From NCBI RefSeq assembly GCF_001468465.1, contig NZ_LNSA01000022.1:1-64000 (forward strand): DNA of 64,000 nt, written 5' to 3'. Positions 49,253 to 58,814 of this stretch are shown one piece after another. Numbering within the stretch: the stretch's first letter is position 1; each line of letters starts with the position of its first letter. This stretch comes from Sphingopyxis sp. H115 (lineage in GTDB: Bacteria > Pseudomonadota > Alphaproteobacteria > Sphingomonadales > Sphingomonadaceae). The translations under genes were made by a program, and so were the position numbers. The notes under the pieces are model-generated. The model saw only the letters and a program-made list of their open reading frames with translations. It had not been told where the DNA came from and searched no databases.

Positions 49253-50466
49253 GAGCCGCTGCGTCTTTTCTGTGGGGCACCGCGACGGCAGGGCATCAGG
49301 TCGAGGGCAGCAATGTCGCCGCTGACATTTGGCTGCTCGAGCAAGTGCGCGAAACCCGCTTCGCCGTGCCGTCGGGGGATGCGTGCGACAGCTTGAACCG
49401 CTGGCAGGAGGACATTGCGATCGTGAAGGCGCTGGGGCTCAACGCCTATCGCTTTTCGGTCGAATGGTCGCGGATCGAGCCCGCGCGTGGTCAGTTCAGC
49501 CGCGCCTGGCTCGACCATTATGCGCGCGTCGCCGCGGCTTGCTGCGATGCCGGACTTGCCCCCGTCGTGACGCTCAGCCATTTCACGTCGCCGCGCTGGT
49601 TCGCGGCGGCGGGGGGCTGGAGCGACGCGGAGGCGCCTTCACGGTTCGCACATTTCGCCGACATGGTCGGGCGCCGGCTCGCGGGACTGGCTCGGCACGT
49701 GGTGACGTTCAACGAACCCAATCTGCCGTTGATGGGGCGCTGGGCGCCGACGCCGCTTGCCGATCCGGTGCGCGAAGGACTGGACGCTATGCTCGCGGCG
49801 GCGGCGCGCACGACCGGGTCGGAACGGTTCGACGTCTGGGTCTACTCGCGCGGCGACGACGCCGACCTCGAACGGCTGCTTGCCGGACACCGTAACGCCC
49901 GCGCGGCATGGAAAGCGAACGATCCCGCCGCGCTTGTCGGATTGAGCCTCGCGCTGCCCGACGCGCAGGGTGACGATAACGCGATTGCTGCCTATCGCCG
50001 CCATGCCGAGGACCCTTTCCTCGCTGCGGCGCGCGAGGATGATTTCATCGGCGTCCAGACCTATGGGCGGCTGCGCTTCGGACGCGATGCGGTCCTGTCG
50101 CCGCCCGCCGGTGCAGAGCTTACCCAGAGCGGAGACGAATTTTATCCGCAGGCCCTCGGTGCCAGCGTCCGTCATGCGCACGCCCGGACCGGGCGGCCCG
50201 TGTTCGTGACCGAAAACGGGATCGCCGCCGCCGATGACGCGCAGCGCTGCCGCTATCTGCCCGCTGCCATCGACGCGCTCGATGCGGCGCGAAAGGAAGG
50301 CGTGCCCGTGCTCGGCTATATCCACTGGTCGCTGCTTGACAATTTCGAATGGCGGCGCGGGTACGCCCAGCATTTCGGGCTGGTCGCCGTCGATCGCGGA
50401 AATTTTCGCCGCACGCCGAAACCGAGCGCGCGTCTCTATGCCGATCTGGTGAGGGCAAGATCATGA
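49249..50466 (+). CDS. Second GH1 beta-glycosidase, no signal peptide
   Basis: 405 aa starting at TTG 49249, whose TTGA overlaps the previous stop. The mature-type sequence begins at once (RAAASFLWGTATAGHQVEGS), so unlike its neighbour it appears cytoplasmic. Acid/base E156 (TFNEPN), nucleophile E322 (VTENGIAA), and the HWSLLDNFEWRRGY block are present. It is clearly a tandem duplicate of the upstream gene (shared blocks such as ALGLNAYRFSVEWSRIEPA) that has diverged. The upstream in-frame extension overlaps the first GH1 gene and shows no signal sequence. Confidence 0.9.
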   Translation: MRAAASFLWGTATAGHQVEGSNVAADIWLLEQVRETRFAVPSGDACDSLNRWQEDIAIVKALGLNAYRFSVEWSRIEPARGQFSRAWLDHYARVAAACCDAGLAPVVTLSHFTSPRWFAAAGGWSDAEAPSRFAHFADMVGRRLAGLARHVVTFNEPNLPLMGRWAPTPLADPVREGLDAMLAAAARTTGSERFDVWVYSRGDDADLERLLAGHRNARAAWKANDPAALVGLSLALPDAQGDDNAIAAYRRHAEDPFLAAAREDDFIGVQTYGRLRFGRDAVLSPPAGAELTQSGDEFYPQALGASVRHAHARTGRPVFVTENGIAAADDAQRCRYLPAAIDALDAARKEGVPVLGYIHWSLLDNFEWRRGYAQHFGLVAVDRGNFRRTPKPSARLYADLVRARS

Positions 50467-51431
50467 TACGACCCTGGCTGACGCTTCTTCTGGGTCTGGC
50501 GCTGGCGCCCGCCGCGTCGGCGCAACTCGTCAAGGCGCCGTGGCCATCCTTCCTGTCCGCCGAGGCGCGCGCGGGGCTGGAGGCGAACGACGCACGACCG
50601 CCAGAACCCGCGACGATCGAGGGGCGCCGCGCCCGCGCCGATGCGATCCAGCAGGAGATCGGCGCGCCGCGGCTCGCGCGCTACGGCGTGACCATGAAGG
50701 ACGACGTGATCGCGGGTGTCCCCGTGCGTTTTTTCACGCCGGCGAAGGGCGCTGCCAAGGATCCGGTTCTCCTCAACTTGCACGGCGGCGGATTCCTCGT
50801 CGATGCGGGGTCCATCAGCGAGAATGCAGCGGTGGCGGCGCTCACCGGCTATCGCGTGGTCGCGGTGCGCTATCGTCTCGCGCCCGAAAACGGCTTTCCC
50901 GCCGGGGTCGAGGATGCGGTCGCCGTTTATCGCGCGTTATTGAAGGAGCATGATCCGAAAGCGATAGGCGTTTACGGCACATCGGCGGGCGCGATCCTGT
51001 CGGCCGAACTCGTCGCGCGATTGCGCGCCGACAAGCTGCCGCAGCCCGCCGCGCTCGGCTTTTTCTCGGGCGCTGCCGATCTGTCGGCGGTCGGCGACAG
51101 CGCGGGGCTATTCGCCGACGCGTCCGGCGTCGATGCGCTCGCGCGCCTCTATGCAGGAGAGCGGACGACGCATGATCCGCTCGTCTCGCCGCAACGCGGG
51201 GACCTCGCCGGCTGGCCGGCGACGCTCTGCCTCGCGAGCACGCGCGATTTCCTCCTCAGCGGCACCGCCGACTTCTGCCGCGCGCTCGACGGGGCGGGCT
51301 CGCCCGCGAAGCTCATCGTGTTCGACGGACTACCGCACGCCTTCTGGGCTTATATCGACGCGCCCGAAACCGATGCGGCCTTCGCCGTGATGGCGCGGTT
51401 TTTCATCGCAAGTCTGGGAGCGGAAAAATGA
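50463..51431 (+). CDS. Exported HSL-type alpha/beta-hydrolase (esterase), 322 aa
   Basis: Sec signal peptide (LTLLLGLALAPAASAQ). Oxyanion-hole motif HGGG (from residue 107), nucleophile elbow GTSAG (Ser174), acid in ASTRDFLLSG and His in GLPHAFW: the hormone-sensitive-lipase/acetyl-esterase family. Expected to remove acetyl or other acyl groups from a sugar or aglycone in the periplasm. ATGA overlap with both neighbours. Confidence 0.88.
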   Translation: MIRPWLTLLLGLALAPAASAQLVKAPWPSFLSAEARAGLEANDARPPEPATIEGRRARADAIQQEIGAPRLARYGVTMKDDVIAGVPVRFFTPAKGAAKDPVLLNLHGGGFLVDAGSISENAAVAALTGYRVVAVRYRLAPENGFPAGVEDAVAVYRALLKEHDPKAIGVYGTSAGAILSAELVARLRADKLPQPAALGFFSGAADLSAVGDSAGLFADASGVDALARLYAGERTTHDPLVSPQRGDLAGWPATLCLASTRDFLLSGTADFCRALDGAGSPAKLIVFDGLPHAFWAYIDAPETDAAFAVMARFFIASLGAEK

Positions 51432-52459
51432 GAAAGATACTGATCCTCGCCGCGCTTCTGGCGGCTTCACCCGCTGCGTCGCAGACTTCGGTTCCGGCGT
51501 TCAATCTCCCGGCGTCGAACCAGCTCAGCGAGGAGGCGCGGCAGGTCCTCGAACGCATGAAGCAGGCTACGGCGCCCGCCGAGATCGTCGGCGACGTCGC
51601 TCGGCAGCGCGCCTTCTATGGTCGCTACAATGATGACAGGCTCGCCGAGATGCGTCGCCATTTCCGTACCCGCGAATGGCGTACGACAATGAACGGCGTC
51701 ACAGTCGATGTCGTCGAGCCGGCGAGCGGCGTGGCGGGGAGCCAAAAAGGCCGCGTTCTCATCAATGTTCACGGCGGAGCGTTCATGTGGGGATCGGGCA
51801 GCGGGGCGCTGGTCGAGGCGATCCCGATCGCCGCGACGATGGGGATCAGGGTGGTGACGGTTGATTATCGTCTGTCGCCCGAACATCGTTACCCCGCCGC
51901 TTCCGAAGACGTGACCGCCGTCTACAAGGCGTTGCTGGGGCAATATCCGGCCGCCAACATCGGCATCTACGGCTGTTCGGCGGGCGGGGTCATCACGGCG
52001 CAGGCGACGGCGTGGATTCGCCGTGAAAAACTGTCGCGCCCGGGGGCCATAGGCACCTTCTGCGGGACCGGCGCGCCCTATTCGGGCGACAGTCCTTACC
52101 TGGCGGGTCCGATCACCGGCGGCGCGGTGCTCGCGGCGCCGGCGCTCCCCGACGTCCTGCCGCTCCCCTATATGCAGGACGCGGCGCCCGGCGATGCCAC
52201 CGCCTATCCGCTGGTGTCCGACGCGGAGGTGAAGGCGATGCCGCCGACGCTGCTGCTCGCGGGCGGTCGCGATTTCGCCGCGAGCGCGCTGACGCTCGCG
52301 CATCGTCGTCTTGCGGCGGCGGGCGTGGAAAGCGAGCTCCATCTGTTCGACGGGCTACCGCACGCCTTCTTCGTCTGGCCGGATATGCCTGAGTCCACCG
52401 AGGCCTACGGGCTCATCGCCTCCTTCTTCGATCGGCATCTGGGACGGCGCGCGCGCTGA
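51428..52459 (+). CDS. Exported HSL-type alpha/beta-hydrolase (esterase), 343 aa
   Basis: Signal peptide (ILILAALLAASPAASQ). Same family as the preceding gene: HGGAF for the oxyanion hole, GCSAGG elbow (Ser184), acid in AGGRDFAAS and His in GLPHAFF. It is moderately diverged, so the two may act on different acyl positions. Its ATG overlaps the previous stop (ATGA), and its stop shares one base with the MFS start (TGATG). Confidence 0.88.
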   Translation: MRKILILAALLAASPAASQTSVPAFNLPASNQLSEEARQVLERMKQATAPAEIVGDVARQRAFYGRYNDDRLAEMRRHFRTREWRTTMNGVTVDVVEPASGVAGSQKGRVLINVHGGAFMWGSGSGALVEAIPIAATMGIRVVTVDYRLSPEHRYPAASEDVTAVYKALLGQYPAANIGIYGCSAGGVITAQATAWIRREKLSRPGAIGTFCGTGAPYSGDSPYLAGPITGGAVLAAPALPDVLPLPYMQDAAPGDATAYPLVSDAEVKAMPPTLLLAGGRDFAASALTLAHRRLAAAGVESELHLFDGLPHAFFVWPDMPESTEAYGLIASFFDRHLGRRAR

Positions 52460-53676
52460 TGCGAACACGCACAATCATAACCCTCGCTCTGACCTATGCG
52501 CTGCTCGGCTTGATGATGAACAGCGTCGGCATCGTCATTCTCCAGTCGATCGCCCATTTCGGCGCGACCAAGCTGATGGGGTCGACGCTCGAGGCGTGCA
52601 AGGACCTGTCAGTCGTCGCCGCCTCTCTCCTTCTTGTCGCTGCGGTGCCGGCATTCGGTTATCGCTGGTCGCTGGTCGCTGTGCTCGTGCTGATGGCGAC
52701 CGCCTGCCTGCTGGCGTCGTTCGCGACGAATTTCATTGCGATGCAGGCGCTATTCGTGCTCACTGGCCTGTCGTTCGGAATTACCAAGATTGCAACCTAT
52801 TCAACCATCGGGCTGATAGCGCGCAATCCCGCCGACCATGCAAGCATCACCGGACTCGTCGAAGGGGTGTTCATGGGTGGCGTCCTCGCTGGCGCGTGGA
52901 TTTTCGGCTGGTTCATCGACGCGGGCGATTGGCTGCGCGTCTATTGGCTGCTTGCCGCGCTGTGCGTCGTGACGTCGTGCGCCTGGCTCGGCATCCGGCT
53001 CGATGAAGCTCCTGTGCCGGTCGCGAAGCGGAGTGCCTCTGTTGCAGCGGGATGGAAAGACATGCTTGCCCTCGCGGTCTTGCCCGCCACCGTCGCCGTG
53101 CTCGCTACGCTGTTTCTTTATGTCCTGATCGAACAGGGTGTGGGAACCTGGCTTCCAACCTTCAACCGCGAAATCCTTCATCTGCCCGCGACGACCAGCG
53201 TCCAGATGTCGAGCATCTTCGTCGCAGCGCTCGCGCTCGGGCGCTTGCTTTCGGGGCTCGTACTGCGCCGCGTCGCATGGCTGCCGGTGCTTCTCGCCTG
53301 CCTCGCCGCGCTCGCGCTGCTGGTCGTCGCTGCGCTGCCATTGGCTGAAGGCGTGCGACCGCGCGCCGATACGGGATGGGCGAATGCACCATTCGCCGCC
53401 TATCTTTTCCCGCTGATCGGCCTGTTTCTCGCGCCTATCTATCCGACGGTCTGTTCGGTCGCGCTCAGTGCGCTGCCGCAACACAGGCACGCCGCAATGA
53501 TCGGGCTGATTGTCATCTTCTCGGCCCTCGGCGGCACGATTGGCTCGTTCGTCGTCGGATTGCTGTTCCAGTCGCTCCCGGGTGCGGCGGCCTTCTATTT
53601 TCTGCTGGTACCCATAGCGCTCGTGGCGCTTGCGCTATCGCTTGTGCGTCGCCGGATCGCGGGGGTTACGGCATGA
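52459..53676 (+). CDS. MFS transporter, 405 aa
   Basis: Twelve predicted membrane helices. The start (TIITLALTYALLGLMMNSVG) and the conserved LVEGVFMGGVLAGAWIFGWFID region resemble FucP-like sugar permeases. Expected to carry a released mono- or disaccharide across the inner membrane by proton symport. Substrate inferred only from context; the adjacent cytoplasmic trehalase suggests trehalose or a relative. Coupled to both neighbours. Confidence 0.85.
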   Translation: MRTRTIITLALTYALLGLMMNSVGIVILQSIAHFGATKLMGSTLEACKDLSVVAASLLLVAAVPAFGYRWSLVAVLVLMATACLLASFATNFIAMQALFVLTGLSFGITKIATYSTIGLIARNPADHASITGLVEGVFMGGVLAGAWIFGWFIDAGDWLRVYWLLAALCVVTSCAWLGIRLDEAPVPVAKRSASVAAGWKDMLALAVLPATVAVLATLFLYVLIEQGVGTWLPTFNREILHLPATTSVQMSSIFVAALALGRLLSGLVLRRVAWLPVLLACLAALALLVVAALPLAEGVRPRADTGWANAPFAAYLFPLIGLFLAPIYPTVCSVALSALPQHRHAAMIGLIVIFSALGGTIGSFVVGLLFQSLPGAAAFYFLLVPIALVALALSLVRRRIAGVTA

Positions 53677-55211
53677 TGGTTACAGACACACCCGCCCAAT
53701 TGTTCGGTCCGCTGTTCGCTGCGGTGCAGGAGACGGGGCTTTTTCCAGATTCCAAGACATTCGCCGATGCGCGTCCGCTGCGCGCGCCCGCGGCGATCCT
53801 TGCCGACTGGCAAAGACAGCGACCGGGAACGAGCGAAGGCCTCCGGCACTTCGTGTTCGCCAACTTCGATATTCCGCAAGATTTGCCGACGCCTTCACCC
53901 GATGGTCTTGAGCTTGCAGCGCATATCTCGGCGCTTTGGCCGCTCCTGACCCGCGAGTCCGCCAATCCCGCGCCCGGATCTTCGGAACTATGGCTGCCTC
54001 ACAGCTACGTCGTTCCCGGCGGCCGTTTTCGCGAGCTGTATTACTGGGACAGCTATTTCACGATGCTCGGCTTGGCACGATCGGGCCGTTACGATCTTAT
54101 CGAGAATATGATCGGCGATTTCGGCAGCCTGCTCGACCGGATCGGCCATATTCCGAACGGTACGCGCAGCTATTACACGACCCGGTCGCACCCGCCCTTT
54201 TTTCACCTCATGGCTGCACTATCGCGCGATGATAGCGTCGAAGGCCGCCGTCGTCGATTGGACTGGATGCGCAAGGAACATCGCTTCTGGATGGCGGGCG
54301 CCGAGGATCTCGCGCCGGGAGGCGAAGGGCGACGTGTCGTGAGGCTGGACGACGGGGCGCTGCTCAATCGATATTGGGATGACAGCGACAGGCCACGCGA
54401 CGAAAGCTGGCGCGAGGATGTTGCGCTTGCGGACGAAGCTCCTGCGCGCAATCGGGGTGAGCTTTGGCGCGACATTCGCGCCGCGGCGGAGAGTGGATGG
54501 GACTTCAGTTCGCGCTGGTTTGCCGACCCGCGCGCGCTCACGAGCATTCGCACCACCCGGCTAGTTCCAGTCGATCTCAACGCCCTGCTTTTCGGTCTTG
54601 AGCAGGCTATTTCGAAAGCCGCATCCGGTCTTGGCGAGAATGACCTGTCGTATGATTTTGCTGCGCGCGCCGAGCGTCGCGGACGGGCGGTCGCGGCGCA
54701 TTTATGGAATCCACTAGGCGGTCATTATGCGGACTTCGATCTCGACAGCGGCCGCGTGTCGGATCGATTGACCGCTGCCGCCGCCTTTCCGCTCTTTGCC
54801 GGTATTGCATCCGCCGCGCAGGGACGCAGCACGGCCGTCGCGCTCGAACGATTGCTCCGCCCGGGCGGATTGATGACGACGTTAAGTGAAAACGGACAGC
54901 AATGGGATGCTCCCAATGGCTGGGCCCCGCTGCAATGGATCGCGATTATCGGTCTGCGCCGCTATGACGAAATGACGCTCGCCGACGAGATCGCAGAGCG
55001 CTGGCTCGCGATGGTCCGAGCCCATTATGAGGCGAGCGGCCAGCTTCTCGAAAAATATGACGTCGTCGCCTGCGCTGCAGGATCGGGCGGCGAATATGCG
55101 ACCGAGACGGGTTTTGGATGGACCAACGGCGTGACGATCGAACTGCTTGCAACGCGCCGAGGTGGCGCATCCGATATAGAGGCGATAACGACAGGAGGCG
55201 TGAATGGATAG
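53673..55211 (+). CDS. treF: GH37 trehalase, apparently cytoplasmic
   Basis: 512 aa. Both trehalase signatures are present: PGGRFRELYYWDSY (residues 115-128) and QWDAPNGWAP (410-419). The inverting (alpha/alpha)6 enzyme splits alpha,alpha-trehalose into two glucoses. No signal peptide (MMVTDTPAQLFGPLF), unlike periplasmic TreA, so the TreF-like assignment is by location only. ATGA overlap with the MFS gene suggests direct hand-over of an imported disaccharide. Relatives acting on other alpha-glucosides cannot be excluded. Confidence 0.9.
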   Translation: MMVTDTPAQLFGPLFAAVQETGLFPDSKTFADARPLRAPAAILADWQRQRPGTSEGLRHFVFANFDIPQDLPTPSPDGLELAAHISALWPLLTRESANPAPGSSELWLPHSYVVPGGRFRELYYWDSYFTMLGLARSGRYDLIENMIGDFGSLLDRIGHIPNGTRSYYTTRSHPPFFHLMAALSRDDSVEGRRRRLDWMRKEHRFWMAGAEDLAPGGEGRRVVRLDDGALLNRYWDDSDRPRDESWREDVALADEAPARNRGELWRDIRAAAESGWDFSSRWFADPRALTSIRTTRLVPVDLNALLFGLEQAISKAASGLGENDLSYDFAARAERRGRAVAAHLWNPLGGHYADFDLDSGRVSDRLTAAAAFPLFAGIASAAQGRSTAVALERLLRPGGLMTTLSENGQQWDAPNGWAPLQWIAIIGLRRYDEMTLADEIAERWLAMVRAHYEASGQLLEKYDVVACAAGSGGEYATETGFGWTNGVTIELLATRRGGASDIEAITTGGVNG

Positions 55212-56574
55212 CAAGAGTAGAGGCGGATATTTTGCCCGGCTGATTCCGGTGCTTCTCGTGCTGGCCACTCCGGCCGCGCTATCCGCCGAGGAGCTTCAGC
55301 CCGCGGCTCTCACCACCGCGCAATCGGTCCTGGCGGCGGACGCTCGCAAGCTTGGCGCAACGGATATCGCTACCTTTGCTGCACCCGATGGCGGCTTCAT
55401 CCTTGCGGGCAAGCTGGCGGGCGACCAGTTCTCGGTGGCTATTCCCGCGAAGTGGAATCGCGAGGCGCTTCTCTATGTCCACGGCTATTCCACTCCGGGA
55501 ACGCCCGTCGCGGTCGCGGTCGACCCGCTCGCCAAGGGAACGGGCGCGAGCGGCGTGCTGCTCGAAGCCTATCGCGACGGATATGCTGCCGGCCACAGCG
55601 CCTATGACAAGCCCGGAATGGGGGTTCAGACCGCCACCGAAAACACGCTGCGCCTGCGGGACTTTCTCGCGAAACTCGGCGCGAAACGATTTCTGGTCGC
55701 GGGCACGTCGATGGGCGGCAACATCACCCTGTCGCTGATCGAACAATATCCGAAAGCCTTTGCCGGTGCACTGTCGTCCTGCGGGGTCACCGACGGATGG
55801 GAAAGCCTGTTCGGCCAGCTCATCGACATGCGCGCCGCCTATAATCTGCTCACCGAAGGCACGCCCTATGCGCTGCCCGGTGAGCAGGACCTGACCCGTT
55901 CGGCCTTGCCGATGGACCCGCCTGCGGGTGAGGCGGCAACCAGCGAGGCGTTTCGCTGGGGCCGGATCGGCCAGATCGCGATGCCCGTGCTGGCGCTCGC
56001 GCAGGCAGCGCAGGCCAATCCGGCGGGGCGCGAGGCGCGCATCATGAAGCAGGTGGCCTCGATCGGCGGGTTCGAGCCTGAACCGGCGTCGATCGCCTTT
56101 CCGCTGGTCACCGCGACGCTCGGCATGGATGACCTCAACCAGACGCTCGGCGGCAATATCTATGGCAATATGGGCAAGGTCTATGCGAGCCCCGAAATGA
56201 CGCCGGAGGAAGCCTCGGCCTTCAACGCAAAGGTCCAGCGCATTGTCGCGGACCCGCGCGCGGTCGCCAATGCGCGCCACTGGCATCAGGCAACAGGGCG
56301 CTTTCGCGTCCCGTTGGTGACGATCCACAATCGCATCGACTCGCTCGTCCCTTATGCACAATCGGAAGCACTGGGCCGTATCGTCAAGGCCGCGGGCAAT
56401 GAAAAGCGGCTCGTCCAATATACGGTGCCGGGCACGAAGGCGCCGCTGCCGGTCGGCGGAGTCGAAGGCTACACACATTGCGGCTTCAGTCCCGAGCAGT
56501 CGGCCGCGGCTTGGGAAGCGCTGCGAGGCTGGGTCGAGACCGGCACGCGTCCTGCCGTAGATGCCGTAAAATAG
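55204..56574 (+). CDS. Exported alpha/beta-hydrolase, paralogue of the 46560 gene
   Basis: 456 aa with a signal peptide (LIPVLLVLATPAALSAEE). Elbow GTSMGGN (Ser169, the same position as in its paralogue), acid in IHNRIDSLVPY and His in GYTHCGFSPEQ. The whole length aligns with the protein encoded at 46560-47927. It starts eight bp inside the trehalase gene, with GGAGG upstream. Fourth esterase-like gene of the operon. Confidence 0.82.
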   Translation: MDSKSRGGYFARLIPVLLVLATPAALSAEELQPAALTTAQSVLAADARKLGATDIATFAAPDGGFILAGKLAGDQFSVAIPAKWNREALLYVHGYSTPGTPVAVAVDPLAKGTGASGVLLEAYRDGYAAGHSAYDKPGMGVQTATENTLRLRDFLAKLGAKRFLVAGTSMGGNITLSLIEQYPKAFAGALSSCGVTDGWESLFGQLIDMRAAYNLLTEGTPYALPGEQDLTRSALPMDPPAGEAATSEAFRWGRIGQIAMPVLALAQAAQANPAGREARIMKQVASIGGFEPEPASIAFPLVTATLGMDDLNQTLGGNIYGNMGKVYASPEMTPEEASAFNAKVQRIVADPRAVANARHWHQATGRFRVPLVTIHNRIDSLVPYAQSEALGRIVKAAGNEKRLVQYTVPGTKAPLPVGGVEGYTHCGFSPEQSAAAWEALRGWVETGTRPAVDAVK

Positions 56575-56588
56575 CTCGGGGGCGTAAT

Positions 56589-58814
56589 ATGCAGGGCTGC
56601 GTCAGCCGCCGCGATTTCCTGCAGGCGAGCGCGATCGCGGGAGCCATCCTGTCGAGCGCCGGTGCGCGCGCCGCACCGCGCATCGCAGCGGCCGACGTGG
56701 ACGCGCTGCTGGCCCGCATGACCCTCGACGAAAAGCTTGGCCAGCTCGCTCAGGCGCGCGGCGAGCGGAACGACACGGGCCCCTTCGTGCCAGCTGGAAG
56801 CGAAGCCGATGTCCGTGCCGGCCGGGTCGGCTCGTTTCTGAGCGTCTATGGCGCCGAAACGACCCGGCGCCTCCAGCGGATCGCGGTCGAAGAAACCCGT
56901 CTCGGCATTCCGCTGCTCTTTGCCGACGATGTGATCCACGGATTCCGCACCATCTTTCCAGTGCCGATCGGCGAAGCGGCGAGCTTCGACCTGGCGGCGG
57001 CCGAAGCGGCGGCGCGGATCGCGGCGATCGAGGCGACCGCCAACGGCCTCCACTGGACCTATGCTCCCATGGTCGACATGGCGCGCGATCCGCGATGGGG
57101 CCGCGTCGTCGAAGGCGCGGGCGAGGATGTCGAGCTCGCTTGCCGCTTTGCCGAGGCGCGTGTGCGGGGATTCCAGGGACGGAGTCTGTCGGACCCCGAT
57201 GCGATGCTGGCGACGGCCAAGCATTTCGTCGCATATGGCGATGCCGAAGGCGGGCGCGACTATGATGTCGCCGATGTATCCGACCGAAGGCTCGCCGAAT
57301 ATTATTATCCTCCCTTCCGGGATGCGATCGCGGCCGGCGCCGCGAGTGTCATGGTCGCGTTCAACGAGGTCAACGGCGTACCGATGCACGCCAATCGCGA
57401 TCTCCTGACGGGCGTACTGCGCGGCGACTGGCATTTCGACGGCCTGATCGTCAGCGATTACACGGGCGTCCGCGAACTCGTGGCGCACGGCGTCGCAGCG
57501 AACGACGAGGCGGCCGGAATCCTCGCGCTGGAGGCGGGCATCGATGTCGACATGGTGAGCGGCATCTATGTCAATACGTTGCCGGGCGCGGCGCGGCGCG
57601 GGAAGGTCGATGTCGCACGTATCGACGCGGCGGTGCGCCGCATCCTGTCGGCCAAGGCGGTGCTGGGATTGTTCGACGACCCCTATCGCAACTGCAACCC
57701 GGCGCGGGCCAAACGCCAGACGCTTCGCCCCGCGCATCGTGCTGCCGCGCGCGATCTGGCGCGCAAGAGCATGGTGCTGTTGCAGAACGAGGGCAATATC
57801 CTGCCTCTATCGAAAGCGCTGCGGTCGGTGGCGGTCATCGGACCGCTCGCCGACGATCGTCGCTCGATGCTCGGAAGCTGGGCCCCCACGGGCGTCGCCG
57901 GCGATGCGATCACGCCGCTCGAAGGCGTGAAGGCGGCGCTCGGCCCGAGGGTGAAAATCTTCGGCGCTGCGGGCGGCGATGCGGCGCTGGACGCCGCGCG
58001 CGGCGCCGACGCCGTCGTCCTGTGCATCGGCGAGCATTGGGACGAGAGCGGCGAAGCGCGCAGCCGGGTCGCGCTCGACCTCGCGCCCGACCAACAGGCG
58101 ATGGCCGACACGATCCTTGCGCTGGAAAAGCCTGTCGCGGTCGTGATCTTCGCCGGCCGACCGCTCACCATCAACACCCTCGCACACCGCGCACCCGCGA
58201 TATTATGGGCCTGGTATCCGGGCGTCGAAGCGGGGCACGCGCTCGCCGACATCCTGTTCGGCGACGTCAGTCCCTCGGGTCGTCTACCGATGAGCTTCCC
58301 GCGGGCCGTGGGTCAGATCCCCATCCATTATGACCGACGCAGCACGGGGCGACCGGCTAGCGAAAGCGAACGGAACAGCGCCAAATATGTGGATGCGCCG
58401 TGGACTCCGCTTTATCCGTTCGGACATGGTCTCGGCTATTCGCCGGTGCGCTATGCGGGGTTGGAGTTGTCGAGCGAGCGGTTGGCTTCGGATGGCGTGC
58501 TGCAGGTAGGCTTTTCCGTTCATAATGCGGGCGCGCATGCGGTCGAGGAGGTCGTCCAGCTCTATCTGCGCGACGATGTCGCCAGCACGACGCGACCATT
58601 GAAGGCGCTCAAGCGTTTCGCTCGCGTCGCGCTCGCGCCCGGCGAAACAAAGCCGGTCCGTTTCACGCTCGGCGCGCGCGATTTCGCGTTGCTCGACCAC
58701 GATCTCCGGCCGGTAGTCGAACCGGGAAGTTTCACGCTTTACGTCGGTGGCAGTTCGGCAACCGAACTCGAAGCACATTTTACGATCGAAGGCGAAGGGA
58801 ATCGGGCAATATGA
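56589..58814 (+). CDS. GH3 beta-glucosidase with Tat signal
   Basis: 741 aa. Tat signal CVSRRDFLQASAIAGAIL (RR at 7-8). BglX-like order: (beta/alpha)8 domain with AKHFVAYG and nucleophile D290 in GLIVSDYTG, an alpha/beta sandwich domain (SMVLLQNEGNILPL) and a C-terminal fibronectin-like domain (QVGFSVHNAGAHAVEEVVQLYL). Predicted to remove terminal beta-glucosyl (or xylosyl) residues in the periplasm. Starts 14 bp after the previous stop; ends in an ATGA overlap with GH42. Confidence 0.94.
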   Translation: MQGCVSRRDFLQASAIAGAILSSAGARAAPRIAAADVDALLARMTLDEKLGQLAQARGERNDTGPFVPAGSEADVRAGRVGSFLSVYGAETTRRLQRIAVEETRLGIPLLFADDVIHGFRTIFPVPIGEAASFDLAAAEAAARIAAIEATANGLHWTYAPMVDMARDPRWGRVVEGAGEDVELACRFAEARVRGFQGRSLSDPDAMLATAKHFVAYGDAEGGRDYDVADVSDRRLAEYYYPPFRDAIAAGAASVMVAFNEVNGVPMHANRDLLTGVLRGDWHFDGLIVSDYTGVRELVAHGVAANDEAAGILALEAGIDVDMVSGIYVNTLPGAARRGKVDVARIDAAVRRILSAKAVLGLFDDPYRNCNPARAKRQTLRPAHRAAARDLARKSMVLLQNEGNILPLSKALRSVAVIGPLADDRRSMLGSWAPTGVAGDAITPLEGVKAALGPRVKIFGAAGGDAALDAARGADAVVLCIGEHWDESGEARSRVALDLAPDQQAMADTILALEKPVAVVIFAGRPLTINTLAHRAPAILWAWYPGVEAGHALADILFGDVSPSGRLPMSFPRAVGQIPIHYDRRSTGRPASESERNSAKYVDAPWTPLYPFGHGLGYSPVRYAGLELSSERLASDGVLQVGFSVHNAGAHAVEEVVQLYLRDDVASTTRPLKALKRFARVALAPGETKPVRFTLGARDFALLDHDLRPVVEPGSFTLYVGGSSATELEAHFTIEGEGNRAI

